Assembly: GCA_903860745.1 (NCBI GenBank)
Contig: CAIORQ010000055.1
Location: 1 to 64,000 of the forward strand
Source of the DNA: an uncultured Actinomycetes bacterium
GTDB lineage: Bacteria; Actinomycetota; Acidimicrobiia; Acidimicrobiales; RAAP-2
Direction of reading: 5' to 3'
Length of the DNA stretch: 64,000 nt
The notes below the pieces were generated by a model. It searched no databases and was not told the origin of the DNA. It saw only the letters and a program-made list of their open reading frames with translations. Positions 29,103 through 40,490 of this stretch are shown here, piece after piece. How positions within the stretch are numbered: position 1 is the stretch's first letter; every line of letters begins with the position of its first letter. Made by a program: the position numbers and the translations under genes.

Positions 29103-30626
29103 TTATTCGCGGCTGAAGGGAACGCCGTCGGCGGCGGGCGGGCGGATCCGTCCGACCAGTCCGGCCACCGCGGCGATGGTGATGAAGTAGGGCAGCATGG
29201 AGATGAACTGCTGGGGGATCACCAACTGGCTGAGGTAGATGTTGAGGTTCGCGCTCAGCGCGATGGTGAAGCCGAAGAGCAGCGAGGCCATGAGCGCCCC
29301 GTAGGGACGCCAGCGACCGAAGATCATGATGGCCAGCGCGATGTAGCCGTAGCCGCTGGTCATGCCGAAGGTGAAGTTCGTCCCCGGTCCGATGGTGAAC
29401 GCGGCGCCGCCGACGCCCGCGATGAACCCGCCGAGGATGACGGCGCTGTAGCGCATCTGCAGCACGCTGACGCCGACGGTCTCCGAGGCGATCGGCTTCT
29501 CACCCACGGAGCGCACCCGCAGGCCCCAACGGGTGCGAAAGAGCGCGACGTTGGCGATGATGACCCCGAGGATCGCGACGTAGACCAGGACGTTCTGGTC
29601 GAAGAGGACGGGACCGACGATGGGGACGTGCGAGAGGAAGGGGATGGCCCAGACCGGCAGCGCGTAGGCGCCGTTCAGGTTCTCGTGCGTGTCGAGGACC
29701 TGGAACATGAGGAATTGGGTGACCGCGGTGCAGAACGCGACGATGACGATGCCGACGATGATCTGGTTCGCCTGGTAGCGCAGTGACATGATCGCCAACA
29801 CCCAGCCGAGGAGCGCTCCCAGGAGGCCGGCCACGAGGACGCCGAGCAACTTGGAGATCCCACTGCCGTTCATGGCGCTGACGATCATGACCGAGGAGAT
29901 CGCCCCCGTCATGAACTGACCCTCGATGGCGATGTTGACCACGCCGGAGCGCTCGCAGAGGGTTCCCGAGAGGGACCCGAAGATGAGGAAGGTGGCCGCC
30001 GAGACGGCGGCGGCGAGGATCCCGGTGATCTGCAGTTGCAGACCCGACACGTTGGAGCCGCGCGCCACCCACACCAGGAACCCCAGGATGAAGAGCATCA
30101 TGCCGGTGAGGAGCAGCGGGGAGGCGCTGCGGTCGAAGCGCCGCCAGGCGAGCAGGGCGCCCGCGGCGATCGAGAGAGCCCCGAGGACGTAGCCGGTCGT
30201 CCAGACCGGGATCGTCATCGTGCGCAGCGCGCCGCTGTGGTTGACGCCGCCCCAGAGGGCGAGGGGCCAGACGACGAGGTAGCCACCGACGATGGCCAAC
30301 AGCCCGCGCAGGCCCGTGGTGAACCTCAGGCGCGAGGCGACGAGCGCGCGCACGCGACCGGACGCCACGGGGGCGAGGAGCACGAGCCCGACGAGCAGGG
30401 CGACGACGCGCAGTCCAGCGGCGATCGAGGGCATCACCGTCGCGCTGTTGTAGCCCAGTTCGAGCGTGGTCTCGAGAGAGGAGTTCGCTCCGCCGAACCA
30501 GAGGACCTCGAGCACGCCGATGATCATGAGCGTGATGCCGTAGCCGAGGGCGCGCTGGCGCGAGATGCGGCGCAGGTTCTCCAGGGTGACGATCTCGGGG
30601 ACGTTGAGCGGGGCGGTGGTGCTCAT
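29103..30626 (-). CDS. Nucleoside ABC transporter permease (YufQ-like)
   Basis: FGSLSGTLCERSGVVNIAIEGQF..., GVNPIASETVGVSV-type region, multi-TM. Confidence 0.9.
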   Translation of the reverse strand: MSTTAPLNVPEIVTLENLRRISRQRALGYGITLMIIGVLEVLWFGGANSSLETTLELGYNSATVMPSIAAGLRVVALLVGLVLLAPVASGRVRALVASRLRFTTGLRGLLAIVGGYLVVWPLALWGGVNHSGALRTMTIPVWTTGYVLGALSIAAGALLAWRRFDRSASPLLLTGMMLFILGFLVWVARGSNVSGLQLQITGILAAAVSAATFLIFGSLSGTLCERSGVVNIAIEGQFMTGAISSVMIVSAMNGSGISKLLGVLVAGLLGALLGWVLAIMSLRYQANQIIVGIVIVAFCTAVTQFLMFQVLDTHENLNGAYALPVWAIPFLSHVPIVGPVLFDQNVLVYVAILGVIIANVALFRTRWGLRVRSVGEKPIASETVGVSVLQMRYSAVILGGFIAGVGGAAFTIGPGTNFTFGMTSGYGYIALAIMIFGRWRPYGALMASLLFGFTIALSANLNIYLSQLVIPQQFISMLPYFITIAAVAGLVGRIRPPAADGVPFSRE

Positions 30627-31894
30627 TTCGCCCAGCCCCCGGCGGCGCCCGAGGCGCGGAACCGCTCGTTGTCGGTGAGGCGGAAGATCTCGATGATCAG
30701 CGCCGGGGTCGCGACGCAGAAGACGACCACCGCCTGGATGACCTGGGCGAGGGAGTACTGGATGTTGGTCGGGGTGAAGGCCTGCATGGCCTCACCGCCG
30801 GCGTACATCGCCCCGAAGAAGATCGCCCCGAAGAAGACGCCCCAGGGCTTGTTGCGCCCGAGCAGGGCCACGGTGATCGCGTCGAAGCCGTAGGAGCCGC
30901 CGAAGTTCGGCGAGAGGAAGTGGTCGACGCCGGTCAGCTCCAGCATGCCGGCGAGACCGCAGAACGCGCCGGCCAGGCACAGGGTGATGATCGTGGTGCG
31001 CTTGGCGTTGATGCCCGCGGTGCGCGCCGCCTCGCCGTTCTGGCCCACCATCAGCAGTTCGAAGCCGGTCTTGGATCGGTTGAAGAACCACTGCACCACG
31101 AAGACCATCGCCAGGGCGATGACGAAGCCGTAGTTGACGAGCAGGTTGGGGCTCAGGTGCGAGAAGAAGAAGGGGAGCTGCCCGCTGGGCGTGACCGCCT
31201 TGGAGGCGCCGTCCTTGACCCCGGGTCGGGCGTAGAGGTTGGTGATGAGCAGGTAGCCCATGAACAGGACCATGATGTAGTTGCACATCATGGTGACGAT
31301 GACCTCGTGGGCGCCGGTGTAGGCCTTGAGCACGCCGGCCACCGAGGCGAGCAGGGCGCCGGCCACCATGGCGCCGACCAACTCGAGGGAGATCTGCAGG
31401 AGCGGGTTCAGGTGGAGGCTGAAGCCGATGAGTCCCGCGAGGAGCCCCCCGGCGATGACCTGACCCTGACCGCCGATGTCGAAGAGGTTGCTGCGAAAGC
31501 CGATGGCCAGGCCGAGCGCGGCGACGATGAGGGGCGTGGCGTACTGGAGGGTCAGCGAGATCGGTCCCAGCACGACCGCCAGGTTGGCCTGGCTCGGGTG
31601 GTCGATGACCACGCGCAGGGCGTGGAAGTTGACCAGGGAGCCCTCGAAGATCTGTTCGTAGGCGAACCACAGGGTGTTGAAGTTCTCCGAGATGGTGCCG
31701 CCCGGGTGCGAGAAGAACGAGCCCCAGGAGTTGAGAAGGGTGGGCGTGGTGACGATGATCATGATCGCCCCCACACTGAGCCCCACCAGGAGCGCGAACA
31801 ACAGGACCAGGAACATGTTGGCGCGCCGGACCCGCACCGCCAGCATGAGCAGGCGACTCGGCGGTCGCTTCGTGGTGGCCACGTCGACGCTCAC
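30623..31894 (-). CDS. Nucleoside ABC transporter permease (YufP-like)
   Basis: IGFRSNLFDIGGQGQVIAGGL, GRNKPWGVFFGAIFFGAMYAGGEAMQ; GTG 31894. Confidence 0.9.
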   Translation of the reverse strand: MSVDVATTKRPPSRLLMLAVRVRRANMFLVLLFALLVGLSVGAIMIIVTTPTLLNSWGSFFSHPGGTISENFNTLWFAYEQIFEGSLVNFHALRVVIDHPSQANLAVVLGPISLTLQYATPLIVAALGLAIGFRSNLFDIGGQGQVIAGGLLAGLIGFSLHLNPLLQISLELVGAMVAGALLASVAGVLKAYTGAHEVIVTMMCNYIMVLFMGYLLITNLYARPGVKDGASKAVTPSGQLPFFFSHLSPNLLVNYGFVIALAMVFVVQWFFNRSKTGFELLMVGQNGEAARTAGINAKRTTIITLCLAGAFCGLAGMLELTGVDHFLSPNFGGSYGFDAITVALLGRNKPWGVFFGAIFFGAMYAGGEAMQAFTPTNIQYSLAQVIQAVVVFCVATPALIIEIFRLTDNERFRASGAAGGWAK

Positions 31895-33417
31895 GAGCGG
31901 GGCTCGCTGTTCAGGGCCGGCCGCGATCCCGCCATCAGGAGCCCCAGGTCCTCGCGGCTGGTGGTGGGCGCCACGATGTCCTGGATCATCCCGTCGAAGA
32001 GCACGGCCACCCGGTCCCCGAGGGCCACGACCTCGTCGAGTTCGCTCGAGACGATGACCACGGCGACGCCCTCGTCGCGGATGGCCACGATCTGGCGGTG
32101 CATGAACTCGATGGACCCCACGTCGAGACCACGGGTGGGCTGGGCGCAGATGAGGACTTTGAGCTCGCGCGAGAGCTCGCGCGCCATGACGACCTTTTGC
32201 TGGTTGCCGCCCGAGAGGGCGCTCAGGGGTTCGCTCTCGTCCTGGGCGCGAATGTCGTACTCGGCGATGCGGGCCTTGCCGTTCTCCTCGATGGCCTTGA
32301 GCTTGCGACCCCACCACGCCTTGTACTCGGGACTGCCCAACTGGTCCAGGACGAGGTTGTCCGCGATGGACAGCGAGAGCACGAGGCCGTGGCGCTGACG
32401 GTCCTCGGGAACGTGGCCCACGCCCGCGTCGAGCACGTCGCGAACGGAGGACCCCACCAGGTTCTTCCCGTTGAGCTCCATGGTCCCCGCCATGACGGCG
32501 CGCATGCCGGTGAGCGCCTCGACCAGTTCGGTCTGGCCGTTGCCCTGGACGCCGGCGAAGGCCAGGATCTCGCCCGCGCGGACCTCGAAGGACACGCCCT
32601 TGACCGCCGTGAGGCCCCGATCGTCCTGGACGAAGAGGTTCTTCACGTCGAGCACGACCTCACCGACCTGCGCGGGCGGCTTGTCGACGACCAGGCTCAC
32701 GTCGCGGCCCACCATCATGGTGGCCAGGGCGGCCTCGTCGGACTCCTCGGGGGTGGTGGTGCCGACGACCTCGCCGAGGCGCATGACGGTGATGACGTCG
32801 GCGATCTCGAGGACCTCCTTCAACTTGTGCGTGATGAAGATGATCGACTTGCCCTGGTCCTTCAAGGAGCGCATGACCACCATCAAGGCGTCCGCCTCTT
32901 GAGGAGTGAGCACGGCGGTCGGCTCGTCGAGGATGAGGATCTCGGCGTTGTGGCTGAGCGCCTTGAGGATCTCCACGCGCTGTTGCTGGCCGATCGGGAG
33001 GTTCTCGATCGTGGCCGAGGGGTCGATGTCGAAGTTGTACTCGTCGGCGAGGGCGACGATGCGCTCGGTGGCGCTGCGGTGGTCGATGAAGGGCCAGGGC
33101 TTGAGGGGCTCGCTGCCGAGGATGATGTTGTCGGCGACGCTGAAGACCGGGATCAGCATGAAGTGCTGGTGCACCATGCCGATGCCCTGCGCGACGGCGT
33201 CCTTGGGGTCGCGGATCGTGACGACCTGGTCGTTGATGAGGATCTGCCCGCTGTCGGGGGTGATCATGCCGTAGAGCACGTTCATCAGGGTGCTCTTGCC
33301 CGCCCCGTTCTCGCCGAGCAAGCAGTGGATCTGGCCCGGTTCCACGACGAGGCTGACGTCGTTATTGGCGGCGAGTGAACCAAAGCGTTTGGTGATCGCG
33401 CGCAGTTCCAGTCTCAC
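31891..33417 (-). CDS. Nucleoside ABC transporter duplicated ATPase
   Basis: Two ABC domains (GENGAGKSTLMNVLYG; LSGGNQQKVVMARELSRE), MVHQHFMLIPVF. Confidence 0.93.
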   Translation of the reverse strand: MRLELRAITKRFGSLAANNDVSLVVEPGQIHCLLGENGAGKSTLMNVLYGMITPDSGQILINDQVVTIRDPKDAVAQGIGMVHQHFMLIPVFSVADNIILGSEPLKPWPFIDHRSATERIVALADEYNFDIDPSATIENLPIGQQQRVEILKALSHNAEILILDEPTAVLTPQEADALMVVMRSLKDQGKSIIFITHKLKEVLEIADVITVMRLGEVVGTTTPEESDEAALATMMVGRDVSLVVDKPPAQVGEVVLDVKNLFVQDDRGLTAVKGVSFEVRAGEILAFAGVQGNGQTELVEALTGMRAVMAGTMELNGKNLVGSSVRDVLDAGVGHVPEDRQRHGLVLSLSIADNLVLDQLGSPEYKAWWGRKLKAIEENGKARIAEYDIRAQDESEPLSALSGGNQQKVVMARELSRELKVLICAQPTRGLDVGSIEFMHRQIVAIRDEGVAVVIVSSELDEVVALGDRVAVLFDGMIQDIVAPTTSREDLGLLMAGSRPALNSEPRS

Positions 33418-33450
33418 GAGCCTCAAATCTACATGGGATGAGAAACGGCG

Positions 33451-33480
33451 CAAGGGCCGAATCCGGAGATTCGGCCCTTG
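33451..33480 (-). terminator. Perfect 13-bp intercistronic hairpin between the BMP gene and the ATPase gene
   Basis: CAAGGGCCGAATC-CGGA-GATTCGGCCCTTG. Confidence 0.8.
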
Positions 33481-33504
33481 CTAGCCAGGTGTGATGCAGT
33501 GGAA

Positions 33505-34677
33505 CTATTTTCCGGCGACGGGGATGGAGATGCTTCCGTTCTCGATGCCGGTGGTGAGCTTGGCGATCTCCGCGAGGGTCGCCATGCTGTTCTGCTTGCC
33601 CGCCGTGCCGTGGTCCTCGATGAAGGCCGCGCCACCGTTCTTCAGCGTGCCGACGTAGTCACCGCCGGCGAACTTGCCCTCGGCCTGCAGCAAGACGGCG
33701 GCCTTCACCGACGCCGCGACACCCTTGGTCACTGAGCTCAGGAACAGGTTGCAGTTCGCCGGGTCGTTGACGCAGCCGTCGGTGTCGACCCACTCCACGT
33801 TGGCCTTGAGCGAGTGCGAGGCGTTCCAAGTCTTCACCGCGGACGTCGTCCCGAGGCCGTCGGCTCCGGCGACCGGGAAGATCGTCGTGGCGCCTTCGGA
33901 CAAGAAGGCGGTGGTGTCGGTGGCGGAGGTCGTCTGGTCGGTGAAGGAGCCGATGAAGGTGCCCTTCTGGGTCTTCTCGTTCCAACCCAGGACGGTCACG
34001 GGGACCTTGGGCGCCATGTGCTTGTTGTAGTACTGCACACCGTCGTAGAAGCCGTCCATGTAGTAGGTCACCGAGCTGAACTGCTCACCGCCGTAGGTGG
34101 CCACCTTGGGCGCCGAGGCGTTGTGCGCGGCGGCGTAGGCCGCGGCCTCGTAGCCACCGAGGAAGGCGTCCTGCTGGGTCTCGTAGGTCAGACCGAGGAT
34201 GTTCTTGGCCGTGCCCTTGTAGGGCTTCACCGCGACGCCGTCCTTACCGGGGCTGGAGTTGGAGTTGTCGACCTGGGCGAAGTGGTCCATCGGGTTCTGG
34301 TGCGCGGCGTTCCACGTCGCGTCCGACATCAAGAAACCGACCGTGATGATGATGTTGCAGTTCTGCGACACGAAGGACGAGATCTCGTTCTGGTAGGTCG
34401 GCTCGGTGCCGGACGAGGGGGTCGACTGGACCTTCGTCGTGATGAAGGTCGGAGCGACCTTCTTCGCGGCCAGCAGTCCCTGGTAGGCCGAGGCGTTGAA
34501 CGAACGGTCGTTGACACCACCGGTGTCGGTGACCTCGCAGGCCAGGGTCTTGTGGTACATCGCGCCCGCCCCGGCGACCGCGCCCGTCGTGCTGATCGTC
34601 AGTCCCGTCAACAACAGGCTGGCGGCGCCAGCCACGACGGCGACGCGTCCAAAACGACTTGTTCGGATGGATTTCAT
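33505..34677 (-). CDS. BMP-family nucleoside-binding protein
   Basis: Signal peptide, EVTDTGGVNDRSFNASAYQGL, IITVGFLM, ATYGGEQFSSVTYYMDGFYDGVQYYN. Confidence 0.92.
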   Translation of the reverse strand: MKSIRTSRFGRVAVVAGAASLLLTGLTISTTGAVAGAGAMYHKTLACEVTDTGGVNDRSFNASAYQGLLAAKKVAPTFITTKVQSTPSSGTEPTYQNEISSFVSQNCNIIITVGFLMSDATWNAAHQNPMDHFAQVDNSNSSPGKDGVAVKPYKGTAKNILGLTYETQQDAFLGGYEAAAYAAAHNASAPKVATYGGEQFSSVTYYMDGFYDGVQYYNKHMAPKVPVTVLGWNEKTQKGTFIGSFTDQTTSATDTTAFLSEGATTIFPVAGADGLGTTSAVKTWNASHSLKANVEWVDTDGCVNDPANCNLFLSSVTKGVAASVKAAVLLQAEGKFAGGDYVGTLKNGGAAFIEDHGTAGKQNSMATLAEIAKLTTGIENGSISIPVAGK

Positions 34678-34870
34678 TGCACTCCCCTTTTGGATTCTGT
34701 AAACGGCTCTTGCGAGGTCGAGGCCCGTGTGTGACGGGGCCGACTTCCGTTAAGGCGTGAGCATAGCAAGGAAGGTTGAGCCACGTCGGCCCGGAAGTGG
34801 CGAGCCTCGACTCGGCCGGGTTCGCGGCTGTTGGGGATCCGTCCAGGTCACCGGGTGAACTTCTCCGGCG

Positions 34871-34905
34871 GCCGACCCCGGGGTCCCCTGGACCACGGGG
34901 TCGGC
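34871..34905 (-). terminator. Terminator hairpin downstream of the MFS gene
   Basis: GCCGACCCCG-G-GGTCC-CCT-GGACC-A-CGGGGTCGGC; 15 paired bases with one internal G/A mismatch. Confidence 0.7.
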
Positions 34906-34916
34906 GAGGCGGCGCC

Positions 34917-36407
34917 CTAGTGCGCGCTGGCCGCGGCGGAGGCGGCGGGGTCGGCCTTAGTGCCGTGGCTGGAGTGGTGGCCGACCTTCGACGGCAGGGC
35001 CAGGCTCACGAGGAACGCGGCCAGGGTCACCGCCGCCGAGACCTCGAAGGCGCGGGTGTAGCCCGAGACGTAGGCCAACTTGACGACCGCGCCGGTCGGG
35101 TGTTGCCCCGACGCGCGCAGGAACTGCGAGAAGCGGTCGTAGGACACGGTGCCCAGGACGGCCAGCGAGAGCGAGCCACCGACCTGGCGGGCGGTGTTCA
35201 AGATCCCCGAGGCCAGTCCGGCGTCGGCACGGTCCACCTTGGAGGTCGCCGCCGTCGCCAGGGGTGCGAAGAGCAGACCCATCGCGAAGGAGCACAAGAA
35301 GGCCGGCGCGAGCAGGTCCCGGAGGTAGGTGCTGGTCGGCGTGATCCGACTCAGCCAGAGGAAGCCCAGCGTGGCCAGGGCCGCGCCGACCAGCAACAGG
35401 GGACGCACGCCGACCTTGACGAGCAGGCGCGAACTGAGTTGCGCACCCACGATGATGCCGATGGCCATGGGCAAGAAGGAGAAGCCCGCCTTCACGGCCC
35501 CGTAGCCCAGGATGTTCTGGAAGTAGTAGGTGAGGAAGTACCACATCGCGAAGAAGGCGCCGCCGGCCAGCAGCATGACGATGTTGGCCACGCTGAGCGG
35601 GCGCGAGTGGAAGATGCGAAAGGGCACCAGCGGGTGCGAGGCCACGCGCGCCTCCCAGAAGATGAAGCCGATCAGTGTCGCCGCGGCCGCGAAGAGCCAC
35701 GAGAGGGTGGACTGCGAGGTCCAACTCGACGTGGTGGTGTTCACGACGCCGTAGATCAGGGCCGTGAGGCCGGCGGTGACGAGGACCGCTCCGGTGACGT
35801 CGAGCTTGACGGTGGCGTCGCGGTTGCGCTTCTCGCGAAGGTACAGACCAGCGGCGACGGCCGCCGCGATGCCGAAGGGCACGTTGATGAAGAAGACCCA
35901 GCGCCAGTTGGCCCATCCGGTCAGCAGGCCGCCGGCCAGGCCGCCGACGGCGCCGCCCGCGCCCGCGACGGCGCTCCAGGCACCGATGGCCTTGGGCAGG
36001 CGGGGTCCGTGGAAGGTGGTGACGATGATGGTGAGGGTGGCCGGCGAGAGGATGGCGCCGCCGATGCCCTGGATGGCGCGCGCCGCGATCATCTGGGGCC
36101 CGGTGGCCGCGAAGCCCGCCGCCACGCTGGCGAGGGTGAAGACGCCGACGCCCAGCAGGTAGATCTTGCGCCGGCCGAAGAGGTCGGCCGCGCGACCACC
36201 CAGCAGCAAGAAACCGGCGAAGGTCAAGACGTAGGCGTTGATGATCCACTGGGCCTGGGTCTGGCTGAGTTTGAGGTCGTGGCCCATGTGGGGCAGCGCG
36301 ACGTTGACCACCGACACGTCCAGGACGACCATGAACTGCGCCACGCAGGCGATGGAGAGGATCAACCAGTCCGGGGCGTGGCGGTGCAGTTTCGAGGTGG
36401 GAGACAT
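34917..36407 (-). CDS. DHA2-family MFS transporter (EmrB/QacA-like)
   Basis: MVVLDVSVVNVALPHMGHDL, GGRAADLFGRRKIYLLG, about 14 TM. Confidence 0.92.
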   Translation of the reverse strand: MSPTSKLHRHAPDWLILSIACVAQFMVVLDVSVVNVALPHMGHDLKLSQTQAQWIINAYVLTFAGFLLLGGRAADLFGRRKIYLLGVGVFTLASVAAGFAATGPQMIAARAIQGIGGAILSPATLTIIVTTFHGPRLPKAIGAWSAVAGAGGAVGGLAGGLLTGWANWRWVFFINVPFGIAAAVAAGLYLREKRNRDATVKLDVTGAVLVTAGLTALIYGVVNTTTSSWTSQSTLSWLFAAAATLIGFIFWEARVASHPLVPFRIFHSRPLSVANIVMLLAGGAFFAMWYFLTYYFQNILGYGAVKAGFSFLPMAIGIIVGAQLSSRLLVKVGVRPLLLVGAALATLGFLWLSRITPTSTYLRDLLAPAFLCSFAMGLLFAPLATAATSKVDRADAGLASGILNTARQVGGSLSLAVLGTVSYDRFSQFLRASGQHPTGAVVKLAYVSGYTRAFEVSAAVTLAAFLVSLALPSKVGHHSSHGTKADPAASAAASAH

Positions 36408-36485
36408 GCGAGCCAGTGTACGGGTGGACGCCGTCGTTCGTAACGCCCGAACGCCCCCGCCCGGCCCCGATGCCAGACTGGTGGG

Positions 36486-38162
<1,677 letters not shown>

Positions 38163-38243
38163 GGCCGTGACGCCATCGCCTATCGTGAGTCGACGCCGTT
38201 TGAGTGTCTCGAACCCCGTGGCGTGGGATGTGAGGAGTGTGCC

Positions 38244-39473
38244 GTGAACCGCGATGAGTGCCTGGCCCTGGACGCGAGAGACCCCCTGGCGTCGCTGCGC
38301 GAGGAGTTCGTGCTGACCGAGGGCGAGATCTACCTCGACGGCAACTCCTTGGGTCCGGTGAGCCGCGGGGCCCAACGCCGGATCCACGAAGTCGTGGACC
38401 ACGAGTGGGCCCGGGGCCTCATCCGCTCCAACAACACGGCGGGGTGGATCGACCTGCCGCTCAACCTGGGTGACCGGGTGGCGGCTCTCCTCGGCGCACC
38501 CTCGGGCGCCGTGTTGGTCGCCGACACCCTGACCTTCCTGCTCGCCAAGATCATCGGTGGCGCCCTGGACGTCCAGTCGGATCGCCACGTCGTGATCACC
38601 GACGCGGTCAATTTCCATTCCGACCTGTACATCGTGGAGGCCATGGCCCGCCGCGCCGGGCGTGAGATCACCGTCAAGGCCATCGACCGCAACACCTTGG
38701 ACGAGCACCTCGACGACGACGTGGCCCTGGTGATGCTCACCCACGTGGACTTTCGCACCGGCGAGATGCTCGACCTCCAAGGCATCACCTCCGCCGTCCA
38801 CGCGGTCGGGGCGCTCATGTTGTGGGACTTCGCGCACTCGACGGGGGCGGTGCCCGTGAACGTCGAGGAGGCGGGCGTCGACTTCGCCGCGGGGTGCACC
38901 TACAAGTACCTGAACGGCGGTCCCGGGGCGCCCGGCTTCATGTACGTGGCTCCGCGCTGGCAGGGCGTACTGACCAACCCCCTGCCCGGCTGGTTGGGTC
39001 ACGCGCGCCCCTTCGACTTCGCGTCACACTACGAATCGGCCTCGGGCATGCGCGGCTTCATCACCTCGTCCCCCCCGGTGATCGCCCTGGGGGCGCTCGG
39101 CGGTGCCCTCGAGACCTTCGAGCGCACCTCGATGGCCGAGATCCGCGTCAAGAGCCTGGCGCTCACCGACCTGTTCATCACACTGGTCGAGGACGCCCTG
39201 CCCGGTGTCTTCGAGTTGGTGACCCCGCGTGAGCATACCCGCCGAGGAAGTCAGGTGGCGCTGCGCCACGAGCGGGGCTACGGCGTCGTCCAGGCCCTGA
39301 TCGAGCGGGGCGTCATCGGCGACTTCCGGGCGCCCGACATCTGCCGCTTCGGATTCGCCCCGCTGTACCTGCGCTACGTCGACGTCTTCGACGCGGTCGA
39401 GATCCTGGTCGACGTGATGATGAGCGGCGCCCACCTCGACGAACGCTTCGCGGTGCGTCTCGCGGTGACCTGA
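38244..39473 (+). CDS. kynU: Kynureninase
   Basis: EIYLDGNSLGPVSRGA, LWDFAHSTGAVPVNV, GCTYKYLNGGPGAPGFMYV, HARPFDFASHYESASG. Confidence 0.92.
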   Translation: MNRDECLALDARDPLASLREEFVLTEGEIYLDGNSLGPVSRGAQRRIHEVVDHEWARGLIRSNNTAGWIDLPLNLGDRVAALLGAPSGAVLVADTLTFLLAKIIGGALDVQSDRHVVITDAVNFHSDLYIVEAMARRAGREITVKAIDRNTLDEHLDDDVALVMLTHVDFRTGEMLDLQGITSAVHAVGALMLWDFAHSTGAVPVNVEEAGVDFAAGCTYKYLNGGPGAPGFMYVAPRWQGVLTNPLPGWLGHARPFDFASHYESASGMRGFITSSPPVIALGALGGALETFERTSMAEIRVKSLALTDLFITLVEDALPGVFELVTPREHTRRGSQVALRHERGYGVVQALIERGVIGDFRAPDICRFGFAPLYLRYVDVFDAVEILVDVMMSGAHLDERFAVRLAVT

Positions 39474-39474
39474 G

Positions 39475-40323
39475 TCACTGCGAGAAGACGACGGTGCGCC
39501 GACCCACGAGGGCTACGCGGTCCTCGGCCAGCAGGCGTGCGGCTCGCGCCAGGACGTTGCGCTCGACGTCGCGTCCCAGGGTCACCAGGTCCGCGGGGAG
39601 CCGCGCGTGCGACACGCGCACCACGTCCTGGTCGATGATGGGCCCCTCGTCGAGTTCGGCGGTGACGAAGTGGGCCGTTGCGCCGATGAGCTTGACGCCT
39701 CGTTCGTAGGCCTGGTGGTAGGGGCGGGCTCCCTTGAATCCGGGCAGGAAGGAGTGGTGGATGTTCACCGCGCGGCCCGCCAGTTCGGCGCAGAGTCGCT
39801 CCGAGAGGACCTGCATGTAGCGAGCGAGGATCACGAAGTCCATCCGGTACTCGGTGATGAGACGGCGAAGCTCGTCCTCGGCCGCCGCCTTGGTCGACGT
39901 GCTGACCTCCACGAGGTGGAAGGGGACATCGTGGCGGGCGGCGAGACTCTGGCAGGTCGGGTGGTTGCTCACCACCGCGACGATGTCGAGGGGCAAGTCG
40001 CCCGAGTCGCGTCGATACAGCAGCTCGGCCAGGCAGTGGTCGTACTGCGACACCATCACCAGGGCGCGACGTCGGGTGGACTCGAGACGGACGCTCAATT
40101 CCGGCTCGAAGGACTCCAGGGCCGCGGACAGTGAGCGGCGCACCTCGGCGAGGTCGTCGGCCTCGGTCTCGAAACGGGTGCGCATGCAGAACTGACCCGT
40201 GACGGGATCGGTGAACTGGTCGTTCTCCAGGATGTTCCCCCCCACGGCGACGATCGCGGAGGACGTCGCCAGGACGATGCCGGGTCGGTCGTGACAGAGC
40301 AGGGTGACCACGTAGATGCTCAT
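39475..40323 (-). CDS. purU: Formyltetrahydrofolate deformylase
   Basis: LLCHDRPGIV ACT domain, ARYMQVLSERL, NIHHSFLPGFKGARPYHQAYERGVKLIGATAHFV. Confidence 0.95.
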   Translation of the reverse strand: MSIYVVTLLCHDRPGIVLATSSAIVAVGGNILENDQFTDPVTGQFCMRTRFETEADDLAEVRRSLSAALESFEPELSVRLESTRRRALVMVSQYDHCLAELLYRRDSGDLPLDIVAVVSNHPTCQSLAARHDVPFHLVEVSTSTKAAAEDELRRLITEYRMDFVILARYMQVLSERLCAELAGRAVNIHHSFLPGFKGARPYHQAYERGVKLIGATAHFVTAELDEGPIIDQDVVRVSHARLPADLVTLGRDVERNVLARAARLLAEDRVALVGRRTVVFSQ

Positions 40324-40379
40324 TGACTCTCTTCTCCTCGCGACGGGGGCGACGCGTCGGGTGGCGCCGACCGAGCTCC

Positions 40380-40470
40380 GCGGCCAGGCGTTCGGCTCAG
40401 GCGAGTCCGGCCACCCATCCGCAATCGGCTCCCCACAGTTGTAGTCGATGGCGCCGAGCACGTTGAGCGT
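40380..40470 (-). ncRNA. Candidate ZTP/pfl-like riboswitch in the purU 5' leader
   Basis: Minus-strand leader CAACGTGCTCGGCGCCATCGACTACAACTGTGGGGAGCCGATTGCGG...GCCGAACGCCTGGCC; resembles recalled pfl core elements (GGCG, GGGGAGC, CGCCUGG); no covariance search possible. Confidence 0.45.
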
Positions 40471-40490
40471 GAGCGTGAGCGGCGAACGCG

